Below, one piece after another: positions 12,701-24,170 of a stretch of DNA of 64,000 nucleotides. Each line of letters opens with the position of its first letter. Within the stretch, counting starts at the first letter, position 1. The stretch comes from Eutreptiella sp. 'Long Island Sound 2002'. Lineage: Eukaryota; Euglenozoa; Euglenophyceae; Eutreptiales; Eutreptiaceae. The DNA is taken from positions 87,529,795 to 87,593,794 of the forward strand of contig OZ038382.1 of NCBI GenBank assembly GCA_964036045.1. Direction: 5' to 3'. Made by a program: the position numbers and the translations under genes. Under the pieces are notes generated by a model. The model made no database searches, was not told the DNA's origin, and saw only the letters and a program-made list of their open reading frames with translations.

Positions 12701-15300
12701 GGCTGTGGGTGCGGGGGGTTGCGGGCGTGGGGACCCGTCACCAACCCGACAGCGCGCGCTCTTGCGAGCTGGCTTTGCGCGCTATGGGGGCAGCACGAGG
12801 GCGCCCGGGGGGGGGCGCCTCCTGCCTGGGTGTGGGGCGTCCGGGGTCGGGCGCTCTCCCACCCCCGACTGCCCGCCCTCTGGGCGGGCTGCCGGGGCCC
12901 ACTACCCACTGGCTGTGGGTGCGGTGGGGTGCGGACGTGGGCACCTGTCTCCAACCCCACAGCGTGCGCTCTTGCGAGCTGGCTTTGCGCGCTGTGGGGG
13001 CGGCATGAGGGTGCCCGGGAGGGCGCCTCTTGCCTGGGTGTGGGGCGTCCGGGGTGGGGCGCTCTCCCACTCCCGACTGCCCACCCTCTGGGCGGGCTGC
13101 CGGGGCCCACTACCCACTGGCTGTGGGTGCGGGGGGGTGCGGGCGTGGGGACCCGTCACCAACCCCACAGCGCGCGCTCTTTCGAGCTGGCTTTGCGCGC
13201 TGTGGGGGCGGCACGAGGGCGCCCAGGGGGTGGCGCCTCCTGCCTGGGTGTGGGGCGTCCGGGGTCGGGCGCTCTCCCACCCCCGAGTGCCCGCCCTCTG
13301 GGCGGGCTGCCGGGGCCCACTACCCACTGGCTGTGGGTGCGGGGGGGTGCGGGCGTGGGGACCCGTCACCAACCCCACAGCGCGCGCTCTTGCGCGCTGT
13401 GGGGGCGGCATGAGGGTGTCCGGGTGGGGCGCCTCTTGCCTGTGTGTTGGGCGTCCGGGGTCAGGCGCTCTCCCAACCCCGACTGCCCGCCCTCTGGGCG
13501 GGCTGCCGGGGCCCACTACCCACTGGCTGTGGGTGCGGGGGGGTGCGGGCGAGGGGTGCCATCACCGACCCCACAGCGCGCGCTCTTGCGAGCTGGCTTT
13601 GCGCACTGTGGGGGCGGCACGAGGGCGCCCGGGGGGGGCGATCTCTGCCTGGGTGTGGGTCGTCCGGAGTCGGGCGCTCTCCCACCCCCGACTGCCCGCC
13701 CTCTGGGCGGGCTGCCGGGGCCCACTACCCACTGGCTGTGGGTGCGGGGGGTTGCGGGCGTGGCCACCCGTCACCAGCCCCCCAGCGCGCGCTTTTGCGA
13801 GCTGGCTTTGCGAGCTGTGGGGGCGGCATGAGGGTGCCCGGGGGGGGCGCCTCCTGCCTGGGTGTGGGGCGTCCGGGGTCAGGCGCTCTCCCAACCTCGA
13901 GTGCCCGCCCTCTGGGCGGGCTGCCGGGGCCCACTACCCACTGGCTGTGGGAACGGCGGGGTGCAGGCGTGGGGACCCGTCACCAACCACACAGCGCGCG
14001 CTCTTGCGAGCTGGCTTTGCGCGCTGTGGGGGCGGCATGAGGGTGCCCGGGGGGGGGGGCGCCTCTTGCCTGGGTGTAGGGCGTCCGGGGTCGGGCGCTC
14101 TCCCACCCCCGACTGCCCGCCCTCTGGGCGGGCTGCCGGGGCCCACTACCCACTGGCTGTGGGAGCGGGGGGGTGCGGGCGTGGGGACCCGTCACCAACC
14201 CCACAGCGCGCGCTCTTGCGTGCTGTGGGGGCGGCATGAGGGTGACCGGGGGGGGCGCCTCTTGCCTGGGTGTGGGGCGTCCGGGGTCCGGCGCTCTCCC
14301 AACCCCGACTGCCTGCCCTCTGGGCGGGCTGCCGGGGCCCACTACCCACTGGCTGTGGGTGCGGGGGGGTGCGGGCGAGAGGAGCCATCACGGACCCCAC
14401 AGCGCGCGCTCTTGCGAGCTGGCTTTGCGCACTGTGGGGGCGGCACGAGGGCGCCCGGGGGGGGCGACCCCTGCCTGGGTGTGGGGCGTCCGGAGTCGGG
14501 CGCTCTCCCACCCCCGACTGCCCGCCCTCTTGGCGAGCTGCCGGGGCCCACTACCCACTGGCTGTGGGAACGGGGGGGTGCGGGCGTGGGGACCCGTCAC
14601 CAACCCCACAGCGCGCGCTCTTGTGAGCTGGCTTTGCGCGCTGTGGGGGCAGCATGGGGGTGCCCGGGGGGGGCGCCTCTTGCCTGGGTGTAGGGCGTCC
14701 GGGGTCGGGCGCTCTCCCACCCCCGACTGCCCGCCCTCTGGGCGGGCTGCTGGGGCCCACTACCCACTGGCTGTGGGTGCGGGGGGGTGCGGGCGTGGGG
14801 ACCCGTGACCAACCCCACAGCGCGCGCTCTTGCGTGCCTGGGGGGGCGGCATGAGGGTGTCCGGGGGGGGCGCCTCTTGCCTGGGTGTGGGGCGCCCGGG
14901 GTCAGGCGCTCTCCCAACCCCGACTGCCCGCCCTCTGGGCGGGCTGCCGGGGCCCACTACCCACTGGCTGTGGGTGCGGGGGGGGTGCGGGCGAGGGGTG
15001 CCATCACCGACCCCACAGCGCGCGCTCTTGCGAGCTGGCTTTGCGCACTGTGGGGGCGGCACGAGGGCGCCCGGGGGGGGCGATCTCTGCCTGGATGTGG
15101 GGCGTCCGGAGTCGGGCGCTCTCCCGGCTCGACTGCCCGCCCTCTGGGCGGGCTGCCGGGGCCCACTACCCACTGGCTGTGGGTGCGGGGGGTTGCGGGC
15201 GTGGGGACCCGTCACCAGCCCCTCAGCGCGCGCTCTTCCGAGCTGGCTTTCCGAGCTGTGGGGGCGGCATGAGGGTGCCCCGGGGGGGCGCCTCCTGCCT
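9770..15300 (+). repeat. Higher-order repeat of ~2.5-2.7 kb (12-13 monomers)
   Basis: Diagnostic monomer variants recur at long spacing: ggtgatgggg at 9909 and 12409 (2500 bp), gaggggtgccatcacc at about 10861 and 13556 (2695 bp), and gagccatcacgg at 11696 and 14382 (2686 bp). A further shift of about 1.44 kb (7 monomers) links 13556 to 14998 and 14382 to about 15820. The array therefore grew by amplifying multi-monomer blocks. Confidence 0.75.
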
Positions 15301-17063
15301 GGGTGTGGGGCGTCCGGGGTCAGGCGCTCTCCCAACCTCGAGTGCCCGCCCTCTGGGCGGGCTGCCGGGGCCCACTACCCACTGGCTGTGGGAACGGGGG
15401 GGTGCAGGCGTGGGGACCCGTCACCAACCACACAGCGCGCGCTCTTGCGAGCTGGCTTTGCGCGCTGTGGGGGCGGCATGAGGGTGCCCGGGGGGGGGGC
15501 GCCTCTTGCCTGGGTGTAGGGCGTCCGGGGAAGGGCGCTCTCCCACCCCCGACTGCCCGCCCTCTGGGCGGGCTGCCGGGGCCCACTACCCACTGGCTGT
15601 GGGTGCGGGGGGGTGCGGGCGTGGGGACCCGTCACCAACCCCACAGCGCGCGCTCTTGCGTGCTGTGGGGGCGGCATGAGGGTGACCGGGGGGGGCGCCT
15701 CTTGCCTGGTCGTGGGGCGTCCGGGGTCCGGCGCTCTCCGAACCCCGACTGCCTGCCCCCTGGGCGGGCTGCCGGGGCCCACTACCCACTAGCTGTGGAT
15801 GCGGGGGGGTTCGGGCGAGGGGAGCCATCACGGACCCCACAGCGCGCGCTCTTGGGAGCTGGCTTTGCGCACTGTGGGGGCGGCACGAGGGCGCCCGGGG
15901 GGGGCGACCCCTGCCTGGGTGTGGGGCGTCCGGGGTCGGGCGCTCACCCACCTCCGACTGCCCGCCCTCTGGGCGGGCTGCTGGGGCCCACTACCCACTG
16001 GCTGTGGGTGCGGGGGGGTGCGGGCATGGCGACCCGTTACCAACCCCACAGCGCGCGCTCTTACGAGCTGGCTTTGGGCGCTGTGGGGGCGGCACGAGGG
16101 CGCCTCCTGCCTGGGTGTGGGGCGTCCGGTCCTGGGCGCTCTCCCACCCCCGACTACCCGCCCTCTGGGCGGGCTGCCGGGGCCCACTACCCACTGGCTG
16201 TGGGTGCGGGGGGGTGCGGGCGTGGGGACCCGTCACAAACCCCACAGCGCGCGCTCTTTCGAGCTGGCTTTGGGCGGTGTGGGGGCGGCACGAGGGCGCC
16301 CTGGGGGGGGGCGCCTCCTGCCTGGGTGTGGGGCGTCCGGTGTCGGGCGCTCTCCCACCCCCGACTGCCCGCCCTCTGGGCGGGCTGCCGGGGCCCACTA
16401 CCCACTGGCTGCCGGTGCGGGGGGGTGCGGGCGTGGGGACCCGTCACCAACCCCACAGCGCGCGCTCTTTCGAGCTCGCTTTGCGCGCTGTGGGGGGGGC
16501 ATGAGGCTGCCCGGGGGGGGGCCTCGTGCCTGGTTGTGGGGCGTCCGGGGTCGGGCGCTCTCCCACCTCCGACTGCCCGCCCTCTGGACGAGCTGCCGGG
16601 GCCCACTACCCACTGGCTGTGGGTGCGGGGCGGTGCGGGCGTGGGGACCCGTCACCAACCCTACAGCGCGCGCTCTTTCGAGCAGGCTTTGCGCGCTGTG
16701 GGGGAGGCGCGAGGGTGCCCGGGGGGGGGCGCCTCCTGCCTGGGTGTGGGGCGTCCGGGGTCGGGCGCTCTCCCACCCCCGACTGTCCGCCCTCTGGGCG
16801 GGCTGCCGGGGCCCACTACCCACTGGCTGTGGGTGCGGGCGGGTGCGGGCGTCGGGACCCGTCACAAACCCCACAGCGCGCGCTCTTGCGAGCTGGCTTT
16901 GCGCGCTGTGGGGGCGGCATGCGGGTGCCCGGGGGGGGCGCCTCCTGCCTCGGTGTGGGGCGTCCGGGGTGGGGCGCTCTCCCACTCCCGAATGCCCGCA
17001 CTCTGGGCGGGCTGCCGGGGCCCACTAACCACTTGCTGTCGGTGCGGGGGGTTGCGGGCGTGG

Positions 17064-17077
17064 GGGACCGTCACGAA
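17064..17077. repeat. Target-site duplication of LINE, left copy
   Basis: gggaccgtcacgaa, 14 bp, the last satellite bases before the LINE 3' tail. It is identical to 29933-29946. Confidence 0.9.
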
Positions 17078-17092
17078 GGTAGGTAGGTAGGT
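17078..17092 (-). repeat. LINE 3' terminal (ACCT)n tail
   Basis: On the plus strand ggtaggtaggtaggt directly follows the target-site duplication. Read in the LINE direction this is a short 4-bp tandem tail in place of poly(A), as in several non-LTR clades that end in simple repeats. Confidence 0.8.
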
Positions 17093-18880
17093 GCACTCGG
17101 TCGTGGAGAGGCGCCCCATGGTTCCCCCTGGCGTCGCCCCTGTGACGAACAGGAAGAGGCTCCGCGCGTGAAGATGGGAGGCAGCTTACTTCCCACTAGA
17201 CCTGACTGTTGGCCCCCAACAAAGCGGCCCCGGGCAACGCCGGGAGGGCTGATCGCCGCCAGCGTGACATGCTTGTCTCGCCGGGAGGGTGTGCCCCCGT
17301 GCTTGCGCACGTCCCCTCCTTCGGGCGGAACCCTAGGGGTTCACCGGACTTCCTGGCGTATCCCGTTTCCAAGGCATGCATGCACGTTCTTGGTACTAGG
17401 GTTCCGAGGTGCTTGGGTGTCGCACGCTCCGCCTCGAGTCCGAAAGCAGCGCAGGCCTTAGGATGCAGCCTTACCCCCGGTCTCCGGATCTCGTTTGGCC
17501 GGGTCACCTGCATGGCACGGGCTGCCTCAGTGCCCGGGCTGTGGGCACCGGGTTTCCTACTGTTGTGCGGCGTTTGTGTTTGGGTCCGGTTGGCGGTTGG
17601 GTGTTGGTTTTGTTAACCTCGCCAGTCCTGGCTGGGGTCTTGGGTGGGTGTGTTTGGGCACGGTTTGTGCCGTTGTCCCTCTAGTGTCGGCTGTTTGTGG
17701 TGCTCGTGGTTGGGCTTCGGTTTCGGCCTGCTTTTGGGACGTGTGTGGTTTGGTGGGCGCCCCGCTTGCCCCCCGCCTTTTCAGATTCCGGCGTGGGGTG
17801 TGGGCGCGTGTGTTGGGCCCGGGTCTCGGCTGTGTCCAGCCCTTCTTGGCTGGGTTGTCGGGGTGTGTTTTTTGCGCTTTTTTTTTCTTTTGTTTTTCTT
17901 TTTTTTTTTTTTCCGGGCTTTGTGGTCCCTGTCCCTCCATCCCCTTTCTTTCGGGGGGGGCTGGTGGTTCCCCCCTTTTTTTTTTTTCCGTTTCGGTGTC
18001 CCTTTTCCCCGTGGGCCGCTGTTACTGGCTTGGTGTTGCCGGTTTTGGGTGGGTGGTCCCCCTGTGCCTCTGTGGGGGTCCTGTCTTCGGTGCCTTCTGG
18101 GGGGGGGTCTGGCCGCCTGTGGTGGTGTTGGCTGGCGGTTTGGCGGCTGTGGGCTGTTTCCGTGCCTTTTCTCCCTCCCCCCTCCTTTTTTTTTTGGGGG
18201 GGGGGGGGGGCTTGCCTGTTCCTCCTTCTGCCTTCCCCGGGCTGGCGCAGCAACTGGCCTGCATTCAGTGTTGTCTTCCGGGCTGTTGTCTTCAGTTGCG
18301 TTCTGTGTGGCCGCGTTCCGGCCCCATGGGTCGGGTGGGCTATGTACACGGTGGGCTCGGCGCCCCTTCTTGCCGGGTTTGGTCCTGGCTCTGCCGGCTG
18401 GGCGGCTGCGCCAGGCGGGTGCTTGTGGTTTTGGGTTAGGGGGCTGGGGTTGTTCGTGTCCTTTCCCCCTCTGCGGTGCCGGCTGTATTCTTCTGGGTGG
18501 TCCGCCACCGTTGTTGCCTGGCGCGCTGTGGCCCCGTGTGTGGCCTGCGGTGCTGGTGTGTGGCGTGTTGGCGCGGCGCCTTCCAGGGTGTGCGGTGGCT
18601 GGCTTCGGTTAGTCCCTCAGGTTAGGGTCAGTTGTGTCGTGCTGTGCCGCTCCGTGCCGCGTCGCGTCTCGTTGTACTGTGGTGCGTTGCACTGTGGCGC
18701 GCTGTGGTGCGGTGTGCCGTGGTCTCGCGTGGTGCCGCGGTGGGTCAGTGGAGGTCAGCCTGGCCTGTGTTGTGGTGCGGAGTGCGGGCCGGAGTGTGGC
18801 CGGCTGGTGGTTGGGGGTTGCGGTTAGGTGTGAATGGCTCGCTGGGTCCGTGCTGTGGGGGCTTGGGCGTGCCGCTCAGG
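17093..18880 (-). other. LINE 3' region, GT/T-rich on the plus strand
   Basis: No believable ORF. From about 17500 the plus strand is rich in G and T with long T runs (about 17880-17915 and 17975-17992) and a G run near 18200. In the LINE sense strand this is an A/C-rich 3' untranslated region. It resembles 34493-36070 in composition. Confidence 0.6.
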
Positions 18881-19560
18881 CTAGTGGGTCCGGTAGGTCT
18901 TGGTGAAATTCTGCTGAATGATCACGGTGTCCTCCGGGCGTGCACACTGACTCTCACCCATGGACTCAATCTTCACCGGGCCTCGCAGACAGGCAGGCGT
19001 ACTCGGGGTGTAGGAAAGTCGACAAACAGAAATCAGGAGTCGGACGGTGGAGGTGGCTTCCGAACGCCGTTTGATTGGCAAAAGGCTTTCACTGCAGCTC
19101 GGCTGCGCTGGCAGGGACATGAGGGTCCGGGTCGGTGCCGCCGGCAGGCATGAGCTCATACTCCAGGGTCAGGGGGATGTCCATATCTCCGGTGCTGGAC
19201 CGCAGGGGTCCGGGGCACCGGTAGTAATCTTGGCACTTTCAGTCTTCACGGCGCTCGGAGAAGTCCTTGAAGGGGGCACCGTCCAGCAGCACCAAGGCCT
19301 TCGCGATCACAGCCTTTCACTTCCCCTTGCGGCGCTCGAAATTCATCATGGACGGGATCGGCGTGCCGCCGCAGTGCCATTCCTCCACTGGACGCAACAG
19401 GTTGGTGACGGACGCCCTCACGGACGTGAGACCAGCTGGGATCAAACCCCTGGCCGTCAATCCAGGTGCATAGCAATACTCTGCGTCGAACCGCGACGGT
19501 AACGCAGCCCGGCCCTCATAGCCAAAAGCGTGGTCGCGTGACGGTCCGTGGGGTTGCCCT
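18881..19560 (-). pseudogene. Coding-like remnant in LINE 3' region, unknown family
   Basis: In one minus-strand frame (continuing from about 19560) the translation looks like a real protein, with blocks such as SRFDAEYCYAPGLTARGLIP, NLLRPVEEWHCGGTPIP, AVIAKALVLLDGAPFKDF, KCQDYYRCPGPLRSS and IPLTLEYELMPAGGTDP. It is interrupted only by TGA codons at 19317-19319, 19239-19241, 19089-19091 and 18966-18968. A second frame supplies a protein-like tail (EDTVIIQQNFTKTYRTH) ending at 18881. I do not recognise the family. It lies inside the LINE boundaries, so it may be part of the element or a host segment it carried along (3' transduction). Confidence 0.35.
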
Positions 19561-20066
19561 CCCTGGGGGCCTGTGCCCTTGGTCCCGTGTCCTCTGGGGG
19601 TTTCGGTCCCTAGTCGTGGGTGCCGCGGCCGTGCCTTCGTCCTCTTCCGGTGCCTGTGAGGTGGCCTTTGTGGTGGCCGGGGTCGTCGCCTGGCGGTGAG
19701 GGCGTGGTGGTGCGCCGTGCGGCGGCGTCCCCTGCGGCTTCCTCTGTGGGTGTGGCCCGTTCTCCCCGTGTAGGTGTGCCCTCCGTTCTCCGTGTGGTTT
19801 CCGGTGGCCGGTGGGCGTGCGCTGGTGTGATCCGCATGGCGTCCGATGTTTGCTTCAGTGGTGTGTGTTGGGGTGTTTGGTGGGGCTGGGGCGGCGCTGG
19901 TCCCTCCGTCATGGTGTGCCCTTCCTGGGTGTGGGTCGTGGTACCTGCCGTTGTGCCCTTTTCTTCCGTGTCTTGGTCCCCGTTCCCGCCCCTTCCTGGT
20001 TCTTGGGTGGTTTCCTGCCCCCATGTGGTGTCGCTTCCGGCGTCCTGTCCCTGCGTGTGCCTGCCC

Positions 20067-23000
20067 TCACTTGGGGCCCTTCCGTGCCCTCTTGCCTGAG
20101 TGCTCCTTGGTGCCCCTTGCCCTTCCCTTGCCCTTGTCCTGCCCCTTCCTGGTGTGGTGGTGGCGGGAGGGGCGGGGTGGGGAGGGGGCGCCGGCGGTCC
20201 AGGCCTGGGGGTGGGTGGCCTGGAGCCACTGGCGGAGGGCTTGGGGGGTGTAGGGGGGGCGGAGGCCCTGGACCGCATCGCCGAGGATGGCCTCCCATGC
20301 CGCTTGCGGCATGATGGCCTCCGGGGCGGCCTCGTTGGGGTTTACGGGGGTGCGGGTGCGCACCTCCTCGAAGGTATGCACCATGTGCACCCCTTCGTGC
20401 CTTCCCGCTCCTCCGGCCCACTTCACCCAGCGGCAGAGCTCCTGCAGAGCGGGGGGAGACCACCAGGCGAGGTGGGCGGGGGCCCGGGGGGGGGAGGGGT
20501 CCGTGCCCGTGGTCGTGGTGCGGCGGGGGGAGGACGTGGACCTGCGGTGGTGGCGGGGGTGGCGGTGTCTGGGGGAGCGGGAGCGGCGGCGGCGGGGGCT
20601 GGGGGTGGAGGACGGGTACGGGCAGAGGGGGGAGCGGGAGGGGGAGGTGGACATGGGGCGGCGGTGGCGCGCTCAATGGCGTCCGGGGGAGCGGGAACGG
20701 TGGTGGCGGGGGCTGGGGTTGGTGGATGGGTACGGGTGGCGGGGGGGGCAGGGAGCCTGGCGGGGCGTGTGGGGAGAGGGGGAGGTTGACGTGGGGCGGC
20801 AGTGGCGTGCCTGGCTGCGTCGGGGGGAGCGGGAGTGGTGGTGGCGGGGGCTGGGGGTGGGGGTCTTGTTTGGCTGGTGGGAGGAGGGGGAGGGGGACAT
20901 GGGGCGGCGGTGGCGCTCGTGGTGGTGCCCGGGGGGGCGGGAGCGACAGGAGCGGGGTCCCGGGGGGTCGTGGTGGCAACTGGGGGAGCGGGAGCGGTGC
21001 GAGTGGGTGGTTGAGGCGCGGTGGGAGTGTGGGCGCCGTGGGCGAGTGTGCCGTGCGGGGGGGAGCGGGAGCGCCGCCGTTTGCGGGACCGGGCCTCATC
21101 GCTCGAGTCGGGCCAGTCCGGAGGCGTCGGCGCCCCCTGGGGGGCCTCGCGCGGTGCCGCCTGGTACTTGGGGGGGGGGGGGTCCCCCGTCGTCCATGGA
21201 TCCGCCACGTAGGGGTGTGGTGGCCGCAGTGGTTGGTGGTATGGGTCGAGTGGCTTTCTTTGGCGGGGTTGGGCCCGGGGGGCCCCTTTGGCCATCGGAT
21301 GGTGGCCGGAAGGGTCAGATACGGTTCCTGGTATGGGGGTGGTGGCTGGTACGGGGGGGGTGGCTCCTGGCGGTAGGTGGGGTATGCGGGTGGAGCGCTC
21401 GGTGGCTGCCATCCCGTCCGCTACTGCTGTTCGTGCACGGGGGGTTGTGGCCCGGTGGGGTAGGGCGGTGGGCAGTGGTAGTGGTGGGGGTGGTGTTGGT
21501 AGTGGTGGTGGTGGGGCCGCTGGTGGTGGTGGTGTGGGTAGTGGTGGGGTTGGTGTTGCGGGTATGGCCCATGGACCCCTTGTGGGTTTTCCGGTCCCCC
21601 TTGTCGGGGTGGGGGGCCGGGCACTGTGGGCAGTCCCCGGGGCTGCACTATGTGGTGGGCATGGGGGAAGGGTTGGGGGCCGGGCTTGACGGTGACGGTG
21701 GTCGAGGGGTCCCACGTCCCTGGGTCGGTTTGGCCGGCGGTGGTGGTGGTTTTGGGGGATGGATGACGGGGCGCTTGGTGACGGGGATGCGGACGAGGGC
21801 TTGGACGGGGTCGTGCTTGGTGGCCGTCTCTGCGGTGGTGGTGGGTGCCGGCGGGAGGGGGGCGCGGGTTGCGGTGGGTGGGGGGTCCTGGCTTGAGCAA
21901 GGGCCCGGGCGGGGGTGGTGTCGGGTGGGTTTGTGTCGTTGCGTCTGCGGTGTTGTGTGGGGGCCGGCTTGGGTTTGGGGTCGGGTTCGGGGTTGGGGTC
22001 CGGTTTGTGTTTGGGGTCGGGTTTGGGGTTGGGGCCCGGTTCCAGGTTGAGGAGTACGTCTGTCCGGAGGTGTAAGGGCGCCGATGTCGGGTCGGGGGTC
22101 ATCCCGGTGGGTTGCCAGGGTGCCTGAGTCGCCTGTGTGGGGGTTGGGGGGTCGGTGCGTGCGGATGCGGCTTTGAATTTCGCCGTGGCCTTGAGGATGA
22201 GTTTGGCGGGGAGGGGGGGGTCGGAGGATGAGGTGGAGGAGGTGGACGAGGCTGAGGATGAGGAGGAGGTGGTGGACGCGGGTTGGGCTGTGATGCGGGC
22301 GGGCTTGTGGGCGGTGGCTTCTGCTGCGGCCACGGCGGGGAGGATGGAGGGCATGTCCTCGGGCTGTAGGTTGGGAGCGGGCGGCTGAGGGGGCCCGGTC
22401 GTGACCTGGCGGCCCGGCAGGCCGATCTGGTTGGCAGCGGCGGGGGAGGGGGGCGCGGGGCTGTGGCCTTCTCCTTCTGGGCTCGGCTGGGCCCGGGTCC
22501 TGCAATGTGCGAGGTCGTGTGGGTTGGTGTCCGCGGGGGGGAACAGTTCGCGTGGGCTGCATTCAGGGGCCGGGGGGGGTGGGCCTGGGTTTTCTGGGGT
22601 GTGTGGGGGGGGCCTGGGCGGGCGACTGGGTGGGGTGTGCGTGCCGCGGGGCGCGGGGCTCCCCTCAGCGGGTGTGTGTGGGTTGTCGAGCTCGGGGGCG
22701 GTGAAGGGTGTCCGGCGGGTGGGTGTGTGGCGGGCGTGTGCTGGTGTTCGGGCGGGTGGGGGAGGCCCGTGTCGCGGGGCATGGGGTAGCGCGCGATGGT
22801 GGGCGTGTGTGGGTCTCCGGTTGAGCAGCGAGAGGGGGGGGGCATGGGCGGGGATTGTGCGGCGGGGTGTGCTGTGTCGGTGTATGTGTCCGCTTGCCCC
22901 GCGCTTGCGTAAGCAGTTGTAGGCCGGGCGGTTTGGAGGAGAAGAGTGCAGTCTTCTGCTGCCGCGGCAAGGATTTCGCAGACGAGCTTTCGTATCTGGT

Positions 23001-24165
23001 GGACCTCTTGGTCAGTGGTGGGAAGGGGGCATGCTAGCTGTGGGCTAAGACCCCCGCGGTTGAGGACCCTGTGGATGGCGTGGTACGCGCAGGTGAGGGA
23101 CTGCTGCGGTCTGGGGGGGGGGTTTGGTCGTGTGTCCGGGCCTGCCTCGACTTGTGTGTGGGCGGTGGGGATGGCCCAAACCCAGGGCACGGTCCCCGTG
23201 GGTGGCCAGCGGCGCTGGATCCAGTGGGTTAGGCAGAGCATGGCCAATCCCAGGTGGTAGCCCGCCTTCCCTGAGGTGATTTGGGCCAGGGCGCGGGCTG
23301 GGGGCGTGTCCCCCGGCTGGAGGACACCCCTGAGGATCCTGTGCTGGGTGGTGGGGTCCCCCACTGCCCCTGGTGGGGCGGTCTCCGGGGCGAACATGGT
23401 GTCTGTCCCCTGGATGATCCATTGCGGGCCGGGGGACGTAGCCGTAGCGGCTATCACGTAGTAGTGGCCGCGCTCGAGGACTGTAACCCAGACGTCCGGC
23501 GGGGGGTGGTCACTGTCTGTAGGTGGGGGGGGGAGGTCGTCGTCTGGGATGCGGAGGCCGGCGGCGCGGAGGGTGGTGTCGCGGTTGGGCGCGGTGGCCT
23601 GTTCCCACTGCTCCGGGCGGTTCGGGTCCGTAGGGTGGTCTGTCTCCGCTGGGGCCCGTCGTAGGCGTACAGTCCCTTGACGCGTGACGTTGATGCCGGT
23701 GTCGTGCGTCAGGGCCTGGCCCCACTCGATGGGGGGGATCCAGATGTGCTGGCCCCAGGTGTGTTTGCGGGCTCGCCAGAGCACGAGGTCTACGATGGTC
23801 TCGTGGAGGCCGCTGCCTGGGGTGGTCAGGTCCCGGAGGGCTTTGACGGTGAGCTTGGTCCAGTCCTCTTGCAGGCGGTACCAGCACAGGGGGGTGGTCG
23901 GGGCCCTGTCTTGGAGGGTTGCTCGGAGGAGGTCGGGGTCGCGGATGGTGGCCGGTGTGAGGGGGGGTGCCCCTGGTCCGGGGGGGGTGGCTGGATGGGC
24001 TGTCGGGGTCCCCCGCGTCTACGGCGATGGATGGTTGGCCCTGGTTGGGCTCGGCCGGACTGGGCGGTGCCGGGTGGCTTCTTGGGTGTGAGACGGGTCT
24101 CGGGGCGCCGTGGTGGTGCCTTGGAGACCTGTGGATGGAGACGGGGGGCGCGTGCGGGGCGCGGA
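20067..24165 (-). pseudogene. LINE second ORF: possible C48-like protease plus Pro-rich region
   Basis: A long, frame-shifted ORF starts just after the RT ORF stop. The first part (about 24000-22450) reads well in one frame, with CWYRLQEDWTKLTVKALRDL, then GHYYVIAATATSPGPQWII, QGTDTMF and PQQSLTCAYHAIHRVLN. His, Asp and a Gln-to-Cys pair in that order resemble the Ulp1/C48 cysteine peptidase layout, but this is only a motif-level match. The rest (about 22450-20067) is extremely Pro-rich with an Arg/Ser cluster (RSRKRRRSRSP) and ends in a conserved-looking block (EEVRTRTPVNPNEAAPEAIM) and a basic tail. Frame changes occur at G/C homopolymers near 22450 and 20450 and probably near 21800. It could be a displaced ORF1-like protein. 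Its position 3' of RT is unusual. Confidence 0.45.
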
Positions 24166-24170
24166 GCGGG

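Larger units (their letters stand above)
4097..17077 (+). repeat. GC-rich ~209-bp satellite array, left part
   Basis: About 62 head-to-tail monomers of roughly 209 bp (successive actaccca anchors at about 5401, 5611, 5820, 6031 and 6240). The first copies (about 4097-4400) are degenerate, as is usual at array edges. Each monomer has strong dyads: a 13-bp stem ccccacagcgcgc/gcgcgctgtgggg around a 19-nt loop, a 7-bp stem gcccgcc/ggcgggc and a 5-bp stem cccac/gtggg. A recurrent short variant lacks about 13 nt (the agctggctttgcg segment), for example near 4648, 7770, 11520, 14215 and 15657. Long open frames cross the array because it is GC-rich with few stops; I do not regard them as genes. Confidence 0.95.

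Noticed and set aside
4097-17077. Very long open frames in the satellite (up to about 690 codons, both strands, several frames)
   Set aside because: They cycle through the monomer in changing frames because the monomer is not a multiple of three and stop codons are rare at this GC content. There is no start context, no domain and no conservation of a single frame.
17495-18827. Long plus-strand frames rich in Phe, Gly, Cys and Trp in the LINE 3' region
   Set aside because: They are low-complexity translations of GT/T-rich DNA, and the LINE sense strand is the other one.
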